Source: Chloroflexota bacterium
GTDB lineage: Bacteria > Chloroflexota > Dehalococcoidia > SZUA-161
Assembly: GCA_016865955.1 (NCBI GenBank)
Contig: VGNW01000037.1
Span: 1 to 14,078, forward strand
Direction: 5' to 3'
DNA: 14,078 bases
The notes under the pieces are model-generated. The model was not told where the DNA came from. It saw only the letters and a program-made list of their open reading frames with translations, and ran no database searches. Positions 7,081 through 13,386 of the stretch are shown here, piece by piece; the first letter of the stretch is position 1, and each line of letters opens with the position of its first letter. Made by a program: the position numbers and the translations under genes.

Positions 7081-7686
7081 ATGAAAAAACATCTAACAAA
7101 AGATAAAACTGAATCTATTTTGGGACTTCTTCTTAATAAACTCCTAACAGATCCGACGGGATTTCGCTCCTATCTACCCGAAGTAGCTCAAGAACTTGAG
7201 CAACTTCCGTATCCACGAAAGGATAACACTTTTCACTCTACTTTAACAGGATTGGAGCGAGAACGCCTACACAAGGCCTTACTTCAACTGCTACGCAAAG
7301 AGGACCACTCACAGGAAGAGGTAGTACAAATTCTGGAATATTGTGCAACACTTATCCAAGATGGTAGCTTGCCAAGTGAGCTAGATCGTCAGACTTCGCT
7401 AGGCATACTGCATAAGGTTATGGGTACTTCTTTAAGCAAGATTAAAAAAAACACAAAGATAACGCTAGGTAGTGGAGAGGAGGTAAAAGAGGTCGCTTTT
7501 CTGTACGGAGTTCACCTTCATCTTACCTGGAATGATCGCATAGTTGCAATTTCTATATCTCCCACCAAGGTAAAAGAGCGTTCCAGAGCTCTGAAATTTG
7601 TAGGAATAGCAAAAGATAGCGCCTCTGACGTAGCTGAATATCATGATGCATATTTCACTAAGGCGGTTTCAAATGCCGTCGTCTAA
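7081..7686 (+). CDS. Unrecognised 201-residue islet protein
   Basis: I do not recognise this family. The protein is soluble-looking, with no signal peptide and no membrane helix. The N-terminal part (about 1-120) appears largely helical and rich in Lys, Glu and Leu (for example LGLLLNKLL and LHKALLQLLRKE). The C-terminal part (about 125-175) looks strand-rich (KITLGSGEEV, AFLYGVHLHLTW, RIVAISI). There are no cysteine clusters, nucleotide-binding motifs or catalytic signatures that I can name. Translation starts at ATG 7081 behind a perfect AAGGAGG (7068-7074) at 6-base spacing, so it is probably well expressed. Its end overlaps the PIN gene by 14 bases, an arrangement typical of an antitoxin upstream of its toxin. 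At 201 residues it is large for an antitoxin; it may instead be an adaptor between the ParA-like ATPase and the nuclease. DNA is AT-rich, especially at the 5' end. Confidence 0.78.
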   Translation: MKKHLTKDKTESILGLLLNKLLTDPTGFRSYLPEVAQELEQLPYPRKDNTFHSTLTGLERERLHKALLQLLRKEDHSQEEVVQILEYCATLIQDGSLPSELDRQTSLGILHKVMGTSLSKIKKNTKITLGSGEEVKEVAFLYGVHLHLTWNDRIVAISISPTKVKERSRALKFVGIAKDSASDVAEYHDAYFTKAVSNAVV

Positions 7687-8086
7687 GCAAACAATAATAG
7701 ATACCTCCGCCTTTTACGCGCTCATCTCATCGACAGACTCCTTTCATTATCAAGCGAGGAGTAGCTACGAACGCCTCTTGGACTGGGAACAGAAGTTATG
7801 GACTACATCCTATGTTTTGGTGGAAACATCAGCTCTGATACATCATCGCCTTGGATTTGAACTTTTGAATACTTTCATGGAATCTCTTTTATCAGGCGTT
7901 GTTAATGTGCTTTGGGTGGATAGTTTGATACATCATGAGGCTTGGCGTCAAATGGTGAAAAGGCAAGGAAGCAGGCTTAGTTTGGTAGACTGGGTAACTG
8001 TAGTCTCTGCTGAACGTCTAAAAGCTTCGCTATTTACTTTTGACCAAGATTTCCGCCAAGAGGGAATCACTGTCTTCCCTCCCTGA
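7673..8086 (+). CDS. VapC-like PIN-domain ribonuclease
   Basis: A 137-residue single PIN domain, the length of VapC-type toxins, which usually cleave tRNA, rRNA or mRNA. The acidic catalytic set is visible: D10 in IIDTSAFYAL, E51 in YVLVETSALIHHRLG, D106 in RLSLVDWVTVV, and D124 in LFTFDQDFRQEGI. The arrangement SLVDW followed by TFDQDF resembles the COG2402-type PIN proteins. ATG 7673 is preferred because AAGGCGG (7660-7666) lies 6 bases upstream; an upstream ATG at 7643 in the same frame would add ten residues that precede the first PIN strand. It overlaps the unknown gene by 14 bases. No classical VapB, AbrB or RHH-type antitoxin is visible, so the 201-residue neighbour is the only candidate cognate partner. 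Confidence 0.87.
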   Translation: MPSSKQTIIDTSAFYALISSTDSFHYQARSSYERLLDWEQKLWTTSYVLVETSALIHHRLGFELLNTFMESLLSGVVNVLWVDSLIHHEAWRQMVKRQGSRLSLVDWVTVVSAERLKASLFTFDQDFRQEGITVFPP

Positions 8087-8103
8087 AACCGATTTTATGA
8101 ATG

Positions 8104-8115
8104 ATATCTAGGATT
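8104..8115. repeat. Right arm of the candidate inverted repeat flanking the islet
   Basis: ATATCTAGGATT is complementary to the left arm at 5931-5945 with a 3-base gap. It lies between the PIN stop (8086) and the start of cysS. Composition changes from AT-rich to GC-richer about 40-50 bases further on. The significance is uncertain for the reasons given for the left arm. Confidence 0.25.
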
Positions 8116-8158
8116 CGTGTTGTATTGAATATAACAAATGAAGCTCGTTAGCTGCAGG

Positions 8159-9589
8159 ATGAAAATCTATAACACGCTCTCGGGACGAAAAGAGGAATTC
8201 ACTCCACGCGGCGATGCGGTCAAGATGTATGTCTGCGGCGTCACCCCTTATGCACCCTCTCACCTCGGACACGCCATGAGCTACATCGTATTCGATACGA
8301 TAAGACGCTATCTCGAATTTCGCGGCTACAAGGTGAAATATGTGCAGAATTTCACCGATATCGACGATAAGATAATAGCCCGCGCCAACGAGACAGGCAT
8401 CTCCGCCAGAGACCTGTCGCAAAGATTTATCGATATGTACTTCGCCGACATGGATGCACTGAATATCAAGCGCGCCGATATCTATCCCAGGGCTACGGAT
8501 GAAATCCCCAAGATAATCGAAATAATAGAAGGTCTCATCAGAAGAGGACACGCTTACCAGGCTGGTGGCGATGTCTACTTCCGGGTGAACAGCGAGCCAG
8601 ACTACGGCAAGCTCAGCCATCGAACGCTGGACGGCATGATGGCCGGCGCCCGTATCGAAGTAGGCGAATCTAAAGAGCATCCGCTGGACTTCGCCCTCTG
8701 GAAAGCGAGCAAACCGGGGGAGCCGCATTGGCACAGCCCCTGGGGACAGGGGAGACCGGGCTGGCACATCGAATGCAGCGCCATGTCGCTCAAATACCTC
8801 GGGGAAACACTGGATATTCACGGGGGAGGGCAGGACCTCATATTCCCCCACCATGAGAATGAGATAGCGCAATCCGAGGGCTTTACCGGCGTTAGACCCT
8901 TCGTGCGCTACTGGCTGCACAACGGGCTGATGCAACTGGGCGAGCAGAAGATGAGCAAGTCCACAGGCAAGCTGATAGGAATAAGAGAAACCCTGTCAAA
9001 ATACAGCACCGACTCTATCAGGCTGTGGGTGCTCAGTTCGCATTACCGCAGCCCTATCACCTACTCTGACGAGAACCTTGAGGCAACTGACAAAGGTGTA
9101 GAGAGAGCGATTCGCGCTGCCAATATCGAAGTGGAAGAATCCGAAGCAGCCAGCGTAGATGCTCAGCCCTTCCGGGAGCGCTTCATCGAAGCTATGGACG
9201 ACGACTTCAACACTCCACAAGCGGTGGCTGCTCTGTTTGACCTCGCCCGTGAGATAAATCGTGGCCGTGACGAAGGTCTGAACATAATTGAAGCTCAAAG
9301 GGCACTGCGGGAGCTTGGCAGAGTGCTGGGTTTGACGCTGCGCCCTGCGCCGGCTCGTTATGAGATAGAGATGGATACCCTAATAGGTGTAGCAGCTAAA
9401 AATAATGTTGAAATAAAAGACGCCAAAGAGGCTGAGAATATCATCAGGCTGCTGTCAGATAAACGACTGGAGTTGCGCAGAGCGAGGAAGTACGGAGATG
9501 CCGACAATATTCGCAACGACCTCAAAGAGCTTGGCATCACGCTTGAGGACACTCCGCAGGGAACGGTTTGGAGATACAAGAAACCTTGA
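8159..9589 (+). CDS. cysS: Cysteinyl-tRNA synthetase
   Basis: Class I synthetase that charges tRNA-Cys; 476 residues from ATG 8159. Zinc ligands correspond to C26 (YVCGVTPY), C206 (GWHIECSAMS), H231 and E235 (FPHHENEIAQS). The HIGH motif appears as SHLGHA (34-39) and the KMSKS motif is intact at 264-268. The C-terminal helical and anticodon-binding part (about 330-476) is compact but ends normally (GTVWRYKKP). ATG 8159 gives the expected family N-terminus MKIYNTLSGRKEEF. An in-frame ATG at 8138 would add seven residues, and neither start has a convincing ribosome-binding site. The gene follows the AT-rich islet without an obvious promoter of its own, apart from a lone TATAAC at 8130-8135, so read-through from upstream is possible. 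The stop overlaps the tRNA/tuf promoter. Confidence 0.95.
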   Translation: MKIYNTLSGRKEEFTPRGDAVKMYVCGVTPYAPSHLGHAMSYIVFDTIRRYLEFRGYKVKYVQNFTDIDDKIIARANETGISARDLSQRFIDMYFADMDALNIKRADIYPRATDEIPKIIEIIEGLIRRGHAYQAGGDVYFRVNSEPDYGKLSHRTLDGMMAGARIEVGESKEHPLDFALWKASKPGEPHWHSPWGQGRPGWHIECSAMSLKYLGETLDIHGGGQDLIFPHHENEIAQSEGFTGVRPFVRYWLHNGLMQLGEQKMSKSTGKLIGIRETLSKYSTDSIRLWVLSSHYRSPITYSDENLEATDKGVERAIRAANIEVEESEAASVDAQPFRERFIEAMDDDFNTPQAVAALFDLAREINRGRDEGLNIIEAQRALRELGRVLGLTLRPAPARYEIEMDTLIGVAAKNNVEIKDAKEAENIIRLLSDKRLELRRARKYGDADNIRNDLKELGITLEDTPQGTVWRYKKP

Positions 9590-9614
9590 CTTTGAATTTT
9601 TTTACATTTATACT
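9586..9614 (+). promoter_or_regulatory. Sigma-70-type promoter for the tRNA-tuf-secE-nusG region
   Basis: TTGACT at 9586-9591, a 17-base spacer, and TATACT at 9609-9614 (each 5 of 6 to consensus). The -35 hexamer includes the TGA stop of cysS. Initiation would be near 9621, about 38 bases before the first tRNA. The intervening sequence is strongly AT-rich, as is common for stable-RNA promoters. Confidence 0.72.
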
Positions 9615-9658
9615 TATGTACTTAGTTAACTTTAACAATTTAGAAAAAGGTCGAATTG

Positions 9659-9730
9659 GCCCGAGTGGCGCAATGGCAGCGCAGCCGATTTGTAATCGGC
9701 CGGGTAGCGGTTCGAATCCGCTCTCGGGCT
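9659..9730 (+). tRNA. tRNA-Thr (anticodon UGU)
   Basis: A complete 72-base cloverleaf. The acceptor GCCCGAG pairs with CTCGGGC (9723-9729) and the discriminator is T9730. The D stem is GCGC/GCGC with loop AATGGCA. The anticodon stem GCCGA/TCGGC encloses loop TTTGTAA with anticodon TGT at 9691-9693. The T stem is AGCGG/CCGCT with loop TTCGAAT. CCA is not encoded (CCG follows the discriminator), so it must be added after transcription. It decodes ACA, with possible wobble reading. Confidence 0.95.
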
Positions 9731-9744
9731 CCGGTGCAGAGACC

Positions 9745-9832
9745 GGAGGGGTGGGTGAGAGGCTAATACCAACAGACTGTAAATCTGTCGCCTGAAATGG
9801 CTACGCAGGTTCGAATCCTGCCCCCTCCACCA
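9745..9832 (+). tRNA. tRNA-Tyr (anticodon GUA), CCA encoded
   Basis: Class II tRNA with a long variable arm. The acceptor GGAGGGG (9745-9751) pairs with CCCCTCC (9822-9828), the discriminator is A9829, and CCA is encoded at 9830-9832. The anticodon stem ACAGA/TCTGT encloses loop CTGTAAA with anticodon GTA at 9779-9781. The variable arm occupies about 9789-9804. The T arm GCAGG-TTCGAAT-CCTGC is standard. It lies 14 bases after the first tRNA and would be processed from a common transcript. Confidence 0.95.
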
Positions 9833-9840
9833 TGCAACGC

Positions 9841-9912
9841 GCCCACATAGCTCAGCGGTAGAGCACCTTCTTGGTAAGAAGGGGGTCACCAGTTCAAATC
9901 TGGTTGTGGGCT
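9841..9912 (+). tRNA. tRNA-Thr (anticodon GGU)
   Basis: A complete 72-base cloverleaf. The acceptor GCCCACA pairs with TGTGGGC (9905-9911) and the discriminator is T9912. The D arm is GCTC-AGCGGTA-GAGC. The anticodon stem CCTTC/GAAGG encloses loop TTGGTAA with anticodon GGT at 9873-9875. The T arm is CCAG-TTCAAAT-CTGG with an outer pair. CCA is not encoded. It decodes ACC and ACU, complementing the UGU isoacceptor upstream, and lies 31 bases before tuf. Confidence 0.95.
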
Positions 9913-9943
9913 GAACTCAAATAGGATTCGGGAGGAAGATAAA

Positions 9944-11146
9944 GTGGCAAAGAAAGTTTTCCAGAGGACAAAACCGCATCTCAACGTGGGCACCATCGGA
10001 CACGTGGACCACGGCAAGACAACGCTGACAGCGGCGATTACGAAAGTTTTATCTACCAAGGGCTTCGCTCAGTTTCGGGCTTTCGATTCCATCGATAATG
10101 CCCCTGAGGAAAAAGCCAGGGGAATGACGATAGCTATCGCTCATATAGAGTACGAGACTGAAAAGCGCCACTACGCACACGTTGACTGCCCGGGTCACGC
10201 AGACTACATCAAGAACATGATTACCGGCGCCGCTCAGATGGACGGCGCGATACTGGTGGTGGCTGCCGATGACGGCGTGATGCCTCAAACCAGAGAGCAC
10301 TTACTGCTGGCACGCCAGGTGGAGGTTCCCTCTGTATTGATCGCCTTGAACAAGGTCGATGCAGTGGACGACCCCGAGCTGCTTGAGGTCACCGAACTGG
10401 AATTGAGAGAGGAGTTGCTCCCGAAATACGGCTTCCCTGGCGATAAGACCCCCATTGTACGAGTCAGCGCTCTCAAGGCTCTGGACTGTGGCTGCGGCAA
10501 GAGAGATTGCCAGTGGTGCGGCAAAATCTGGCAGCTCATGGATGCAGTGGACAGCTACATCCCGCTGCCCGTACGCCCTGCAGACAAGCCATTCCTCATG
10601 TCCGTAGAGGACGTTTTCGCCATCAAAGGACGGGGCACTGTGGCTACAGGCAGGATAGAGCGAGGCGTTATAAAAGTCGGGCAAGAAGTTGAGATAGTAG
10701 GGATGAAGGAAACCAGAAAAACTGTGATCACCGGCGTGGAGATGTTCCATAAGACACTGGAGGAAGGACAACCGGGCGATGCCGTGGGCTGCCTTTTGCG
10801 AGGGGTTGAACGTGATGATATAGAGCGAGGGCAGGTGCTTGCTCTGCCCGGCTCGATAAAGCCTCATACCACGTTCGAAGGTCAGGTATATGTGCTGACC
10901 AAGGAAGAAGGCGGCCGCCACACACCGTTCTTTAACGGATACAGGCCTCAGTTCTATATCAGAACCATGGACATCACCGGAACCGCTGAGCTGCCACAGG
11001 GAGTTGAAATGGCGATGCCCGGCGACAACGTCAACATGAAAGTGAAGCTGATTGTTCCCATGGCTCTGGAGCAGGGAGTTAGATTCGCCATCAGGGAGGG
11101 TGGCAGGACAGTCGGGTCGGGTCTGATAACAAAAATCTTAGAGTAA
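9944..11146 (+). CDS. tuf: Elongation factor Tu
   Basis: The GTPase that delivers aminoacyl-tRNA to the ribosome; 400 residues. The G domain shows GHVDHGKT (19-26), the switch I segment ARGMTIAIAHIEY (58-70), DCPGH (81-85, with H85 as the catalytic His equivalent), NKVD (136-139) and SALK (175-178). Domains II and III follow with GRGTVATGRIERG and GGRHTPFFNGYRPQFYIRT, ending in VGSGLITKILE. Unusually, the loop after SALKAL carries four cysteines, C182, C184, C189 and C192, spaced CxCx4CxxC; E. coli EF-Tu lacks these and Thermus has a different insertion nearby. Start GTG 9944 follows GGGAGG at 9930-9935. Placement after Thr-Tyr-Thr tRNAs recalls the E. coli thrU-tyrU-glyT-thrT-tufB operon without the glycine tRNA. 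Confidence 0.98.
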   Translation: MAKKVFQRTKPHLNVGTIGHVDHGKTTLTAAITKVLSTKGFAQFRAFDSIDNAPEEKARGMTIAIAHIEYETEKRHYAHVDCPGHADYIKNMITGAAQMDGAILVVAADDGVMPQTREHLLLARQVEVPSVLIALNKVDAVDDPELLEVTELELREELLPKYGFPGDKTPIVRVSALKALDCGCGKRDCQWCGKIWQLMDAVDSYIPLPVRPADKPFLMSVEDVFAIKGRGTVATGRIERGVIKVGQEVEIVGMKETRKTVITGVEMFHKTLEEGQPGDAVGCLLRGVERDDIERGQVLALPGSIKPHTTFEGQVYVLTKEEGGRHTPFFNGYRPQFYIRTMDITGTAELPQGVEMAMPGDNVNMKVKLIVPMALEQGVRFAIREGGRTVGSGLITKILE

Positions 11147-11148
11147 AA

Positions 11149-11316
11149 ATGGCAAAGAAATCCGAAGCGCGCAATGTAATATATCTCGCTTGCACTGAGT
11201 GTAAGGAGAGAACCTATACAACAGACAAGAACAAGAAGAACGACCCGGGCAGGCTGGAGTTGAAGAAGTACTGTCCCCGTTGTCGTGTTCATACTTTGCA
11301 CAAAGAGACAAAATAG
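11149..11316 (+). CDS. rpmG: 50S ribosomal protein L33
   Basis: A 55-residue zinc-ribbon ribosomal protein of the large subunit. It starts MAKKSEARNVIYLACTEC and retains both CxxC pairs, CTEC (residues 15-18) and CPRC (42-45), so it is the zinc-binding form of L33. NKKNDPGRLELKKYCPRC is the conserved central segment. ATG 11149 lies two bases after the tuf stop, so translation is probably coupled to tuf, as no separate strong ribosome-binding site is seen. L33-secE-nusG after tuf is a widely conserved order. Confidence 0.95.
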   Translation: MAKKSEARNVIYLACTECKERTYTTDKNKKNDPGRLELKKYCPRCRVHTLHKETK

Positions 11317-11338
11317 ACTGGGCCCGGAAAGTGGAGTG

Positions 11339-11551
11339 ATGCGTCAGACCTCAGTGAAAACTCCCGGTAAACAAAGGTTCAAATTCTTCGGCGAGGTTAT
11401 CACCGAGCTAAAAAAGGTAACCTGGCTGTCAAGGCGAGAGGCTACCTATTTGACCACTCTGGTTATCGTCTTCACTGTGGTTGTTGCTATAATCCTCGGG
11501 GTTATCGATTATGGCTTTTCCAGACTAATGGAGGTTATATTAATTAAATAG
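11339..11551 (+). CDS. secE: Preprotein translocase subunit SecE
   Basis: A 70-residue single-span SecE, the short form common outside Gammaproteobacteria. The amphipathic segment FFGEVITELKKVTWLSRREA (16-35) holds the conserved ELKKVTW motif that clamps SecY, followed by one membrane helix at about 38-58. ATG 11339 follows GTGGAG (11331-11336); an earlier in-frame ATG at 11285 falls inside rpmG and would add residues foreign to the family. It lies between rpmG and nusG as in most bacteria. Confidence 0.93.
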   Translation: MRQTSVKTPGKQRFKFFGEVITELKKVTWLSRREATYLTTLVIVFTVVVAIILGVIDYGFSRLMEVILIK

Positions 11552-11649
11552 TGCCTCTGTAGAGCCTGGTAGATGAGCAATAGAGCCGTGACAACTATCT
11601 TCGCCTCGACTGGATTCTCTCTAGATTTTTGATAATGGGAAACACGCGC

Positions 11650-12198
11650 ATGGGACAGAATGAAAAGAACTGGTTTGTAATTCACACTTACTCCGGGTAT
11701 GAGAACCGGGTTAAGAATAACCTGGAACAACGAATCCGTTCTATGGATGTAGGCGATAAGATTTTTCAGGTAGTTGTGCCGACAGAAGACGAGATAGAAA
11801 TCAGGGACGGGCAAAGGCGCAAAGTCGCTAAGAAGATATTCCCGGGCTATATCCTGGTTGAGATGGTAATGGATGAGAAAACCTGGCATGTAGTTCGCAA
11901 TACGCCGGGGGTCACAGGAATAGTAAGCGCGCAGGACGACAAAGGGAAAATCGAGCCGGTTCCGCTCGATGAAGTAGAGGTGAAAACAATCCTCAAACAG
12001 ATGGAAGCCGAGACGCCGCGGGTCAAGGTTGGTTTTGCCAGAGGACAGAGCGTCCGTATCATCGATGGGCCTTTCATCGATTTTATCGGCGTGGTAGATG
12101 ATATCAACGCAGAAAAAGGGAAAGTTAAGGTCATGGTTTCATTCTTTGGTCGCGAGACTCCCGTTGAACTCGACTTCCTGCAGATAGAAAGGCTCTAA
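11650..12198 (+). CDS. nusG: Transcription termination/antitermination protein NusG
   Basis: NusG binds RNA polymerase and modulates pausing, Rho termination and coupling to the ribosome. From ATG 11650 the protein has 182 residues. The NGN domain begins NWFVIHTYSGYENRVKNNLEQR and includes IFPGYILVEM and RNTPGVTGIV. The KOW domain is near the C-terminus (FARGQSVRIIDGPFIDFIG). The start is uncertain: ATG 11635 would add five residues and has no ribosome-binding site, while ATG 11650 has a weak GGGA at 11637-11640 and gives a family-like N-terminus. The 83-98 bases between secE and nusG hold no convincing promoter or terminator. Confidence 0.95.
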   Translation: MGQNEKNWFVIHTYSGYENRVKNNLEQRIRSMDVGDKIFQVVVPTEDEIEIRDGQRRKVAKKIFPGYILVEMVMDEKTWHVVRNTPGVTGIVSAQDDKGKIEPVPLDEVEVKTILKQMEAETPRVKVGFARGQSVRIIDGPFIDFIGVVDDINAEKGKVKVMVSFFGRETPVELDFLQIERL

Positions 12199-12228
12199 TC
12201 CCTATTCAAAGGCAAAGAAGGTTTAAAA

Positions 12229-12654
12229 ATGGCAAAGAAAGTTAAAGCAATAATCAAGTTACAAATCGAGGCAGGTAAAGCAAACCCCGCTCCACCGGTT
12301 GGACCGGCTCTGGGACAGCACGGCGTAAACATTATGGCTTTCTGCAAGCAATACAACGACCAGACTGCATCTCAGGCAGGCTCGGTAATCCCGGTCGAGA
12401 TCACCGTTTTTGAAGACCGTTCATTTACCTTCGTTACCAAGACCCCACCGGCAGCCGATTTGCTGAAGAAGGCGCTGGGAGCAGAAAAAGGAAGCAACAA
12501 CCCCCTACGAACGAAGGTGGGCGCTCTCCCTCGAGAGAAAATACGAGAAATCGCTAAATTAAAGATGAAAGACCTTAATGCCAACGACCTCGATGCAGCG
12601 ACAAAAATGGTGGAAGGCACAGCGCGCAGCATGGGCATTGAGGTTACAAACTAG
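12229..12654 (+). CDS. rplK: 50S ribosomal protein L11
   Basis: A 141-residue protein of the GTPase-associated centre, binding the L11/thiostrepton region of 23S rRNA. The N-terminal domain contains KANPAPPVGPALGQHGVNIM (proline-rich factor-contact segment). The C-terminal RNA-binding domain contains KGSNNPLRTKVG and LNANDLDAATKMVEGTARSMGI. ATG 12229 is preceded by AGAAGG (12216-12221). It sits 30 bases after nusG and directly before rplA, the standard order. Confidence 0.97.
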   Translation: MAKKVKAIIKLQIEAGKANPAPPVGPALGQHGVNIMAFCKQYNDQTASQAGSVIPVEITVFEDRSFTFVTKTPPAADLLKKALGAEKGSNNPLRTKVGALPREKIREIAKLKMKDLNANDLDAATKMVEGTARSMGIEVTN

Positions 12655-12661
12655 GAGTAAC

Positions 12662-13375
12662 ATGGCAAAACACGGTAAGAAATATCAGGAAGCACTGAAG
12701 CTTGTTGAAGCGAACAAGACATACGGTCCCGAAGAAGCTATCAGCCTGACAAAGAAGATGTCTTACACCAAATTCGATGAGACCGTAGAGTTGCATCTGC
12801 GTATGGGCGTCGACCCCCGTCATGCCGACCAGCAGGTACGCGGCGTTGCCCTGCTGCCGAACGGGCTGGGCAAAGCGGTCCGGGTGCTGGTATTCGCTCA
12901 GGGCGAGGCGCAAAAAATCGCTCAGGATGCCGGAGCCGACTTCGTCGGCAGCGACGACGTAACCAAGAAGATTGAGGAGGGATGGCTCGATTTTGACATT
13001 GCAGTAGCCACCCCCGACATGATGCCCAAAATAGGCAGGCTGGGTAAGATCCTGGGACGAAAAGGACTGATGCCCAATCCGAAAGCGGGAACAATCTCGC
13101 AACCGGCCGATTTGCCCAGGGTCATCGCCGATGCCCGCAAAGGTCGCGTTGAATTCAAACTGGACAAGACCTCCATTATCCACACACCGGTAGGCAAGGT
13201 CAGCTTCGATGATAAGAAACTGCTGGAAAATCTGGCTGCGATTATAGAGGCAGTGCTCAAGGCAAAGCCCAGCGGAGCCAAAGGTCAGTATATTAAGAGC
13301 GCAACCCTGGCAACGTCAATGGGGCCAGGCGTCAAGCTCGACCTTACACCAACCCTCTCTCTGTCCACCTCTTAG
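12662..13375 (+). CDS. rplA: 50S ribosomal protein L1
   Basis: L1 forms the mobile stalk at the ribosomal E site and in many bacteria represses its own operon. The 237 residues show the standard N-terminus (MAKHGKKYQEALKLVE), the signature ILGRKGLMPNPKAGT (130-144), KGRVEFKLDKT (160-170) and TSMGPGVKLD (218-227). ATG 12662 follows AGGAG (12653-12657) that overlaps the rplK stop; the longer frame from 12578 is inside rplK. The last ten residues (LTPTLSLSTS) extend slightly beyond the usual C-terminus and are encoded in a sequence that can form a hairpin across the stop codon. rplJ does not follow. Confidence 0.97.
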   Translation: MAKHGKKYQEALKLVEANKTYGPEEAISLTKKMSYTKFDETVELHLRMGVDPRHADQQVRGVALLPNGLGKAVRVLVFAQGEAQKIAQDAGADFVGSDDVTKKIEEGWLDFDIAVATPDMMPKIGRLGKILGRKGLMPNPKAGTISQPADLPRVIADARKGRVEFKLDKTSIIHTPVGKVSFDDKKLLENLAAIIEAVLKAKPSGAKGQYIKSATLATSMGPGVKLDLTPTLSLSTS

Positions 13376-13386
13376 AGGTTGGCTTT
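13349..13386 (+). terminator. Weak candidate terminator or attenuator hairpin across the rplA stop
   Basis: CCAACC (13349-13354) pairs with GGTTGG (13377-13382), extended past a one-base bulge by TCT (13356-13358) with AGA (13374-13376). The loop is about 15 bases, and the 3' arm is followed by CTTTAT. The T-run is short, so termination efficiency is doubtful. It would separate the ribosomal operon from the unrelated downstream gene. Confidence 0.35.

Noticed and set aside
5887..8161. CTGCAGCATG (5887-5896) and CTGCAGGATG (8152-8161) as a possible target-site duplication around the islet
   Set aside because: Nine of ten bases match, but a match of this quality is expected about once by chance in flanks of this size, and it does not adjoin the inverted-repeat arms.
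8108..8935. Minus-strand open frame of 275 codons opposite cysS
   Set aside because: It is a shadow of cysS; the coding signal is entirely on the + strand (zinc ligands, SHLGHA, KMSKS).
9568..9889. Open frames on both strands across the tRNA cluster
   Set aside because: They overlap three complete tRNA cloverleaves; the minus-strand peptide containing RGQDSNLRS is a well-known artefact of translating tRNA sequence.
10301..10921. Long minus-strand open frame opposite tuf (206 codons)
   Set aside because: It is a codon-bias shadow of the strongly conserved tuf gene, with no recognisable protein features.
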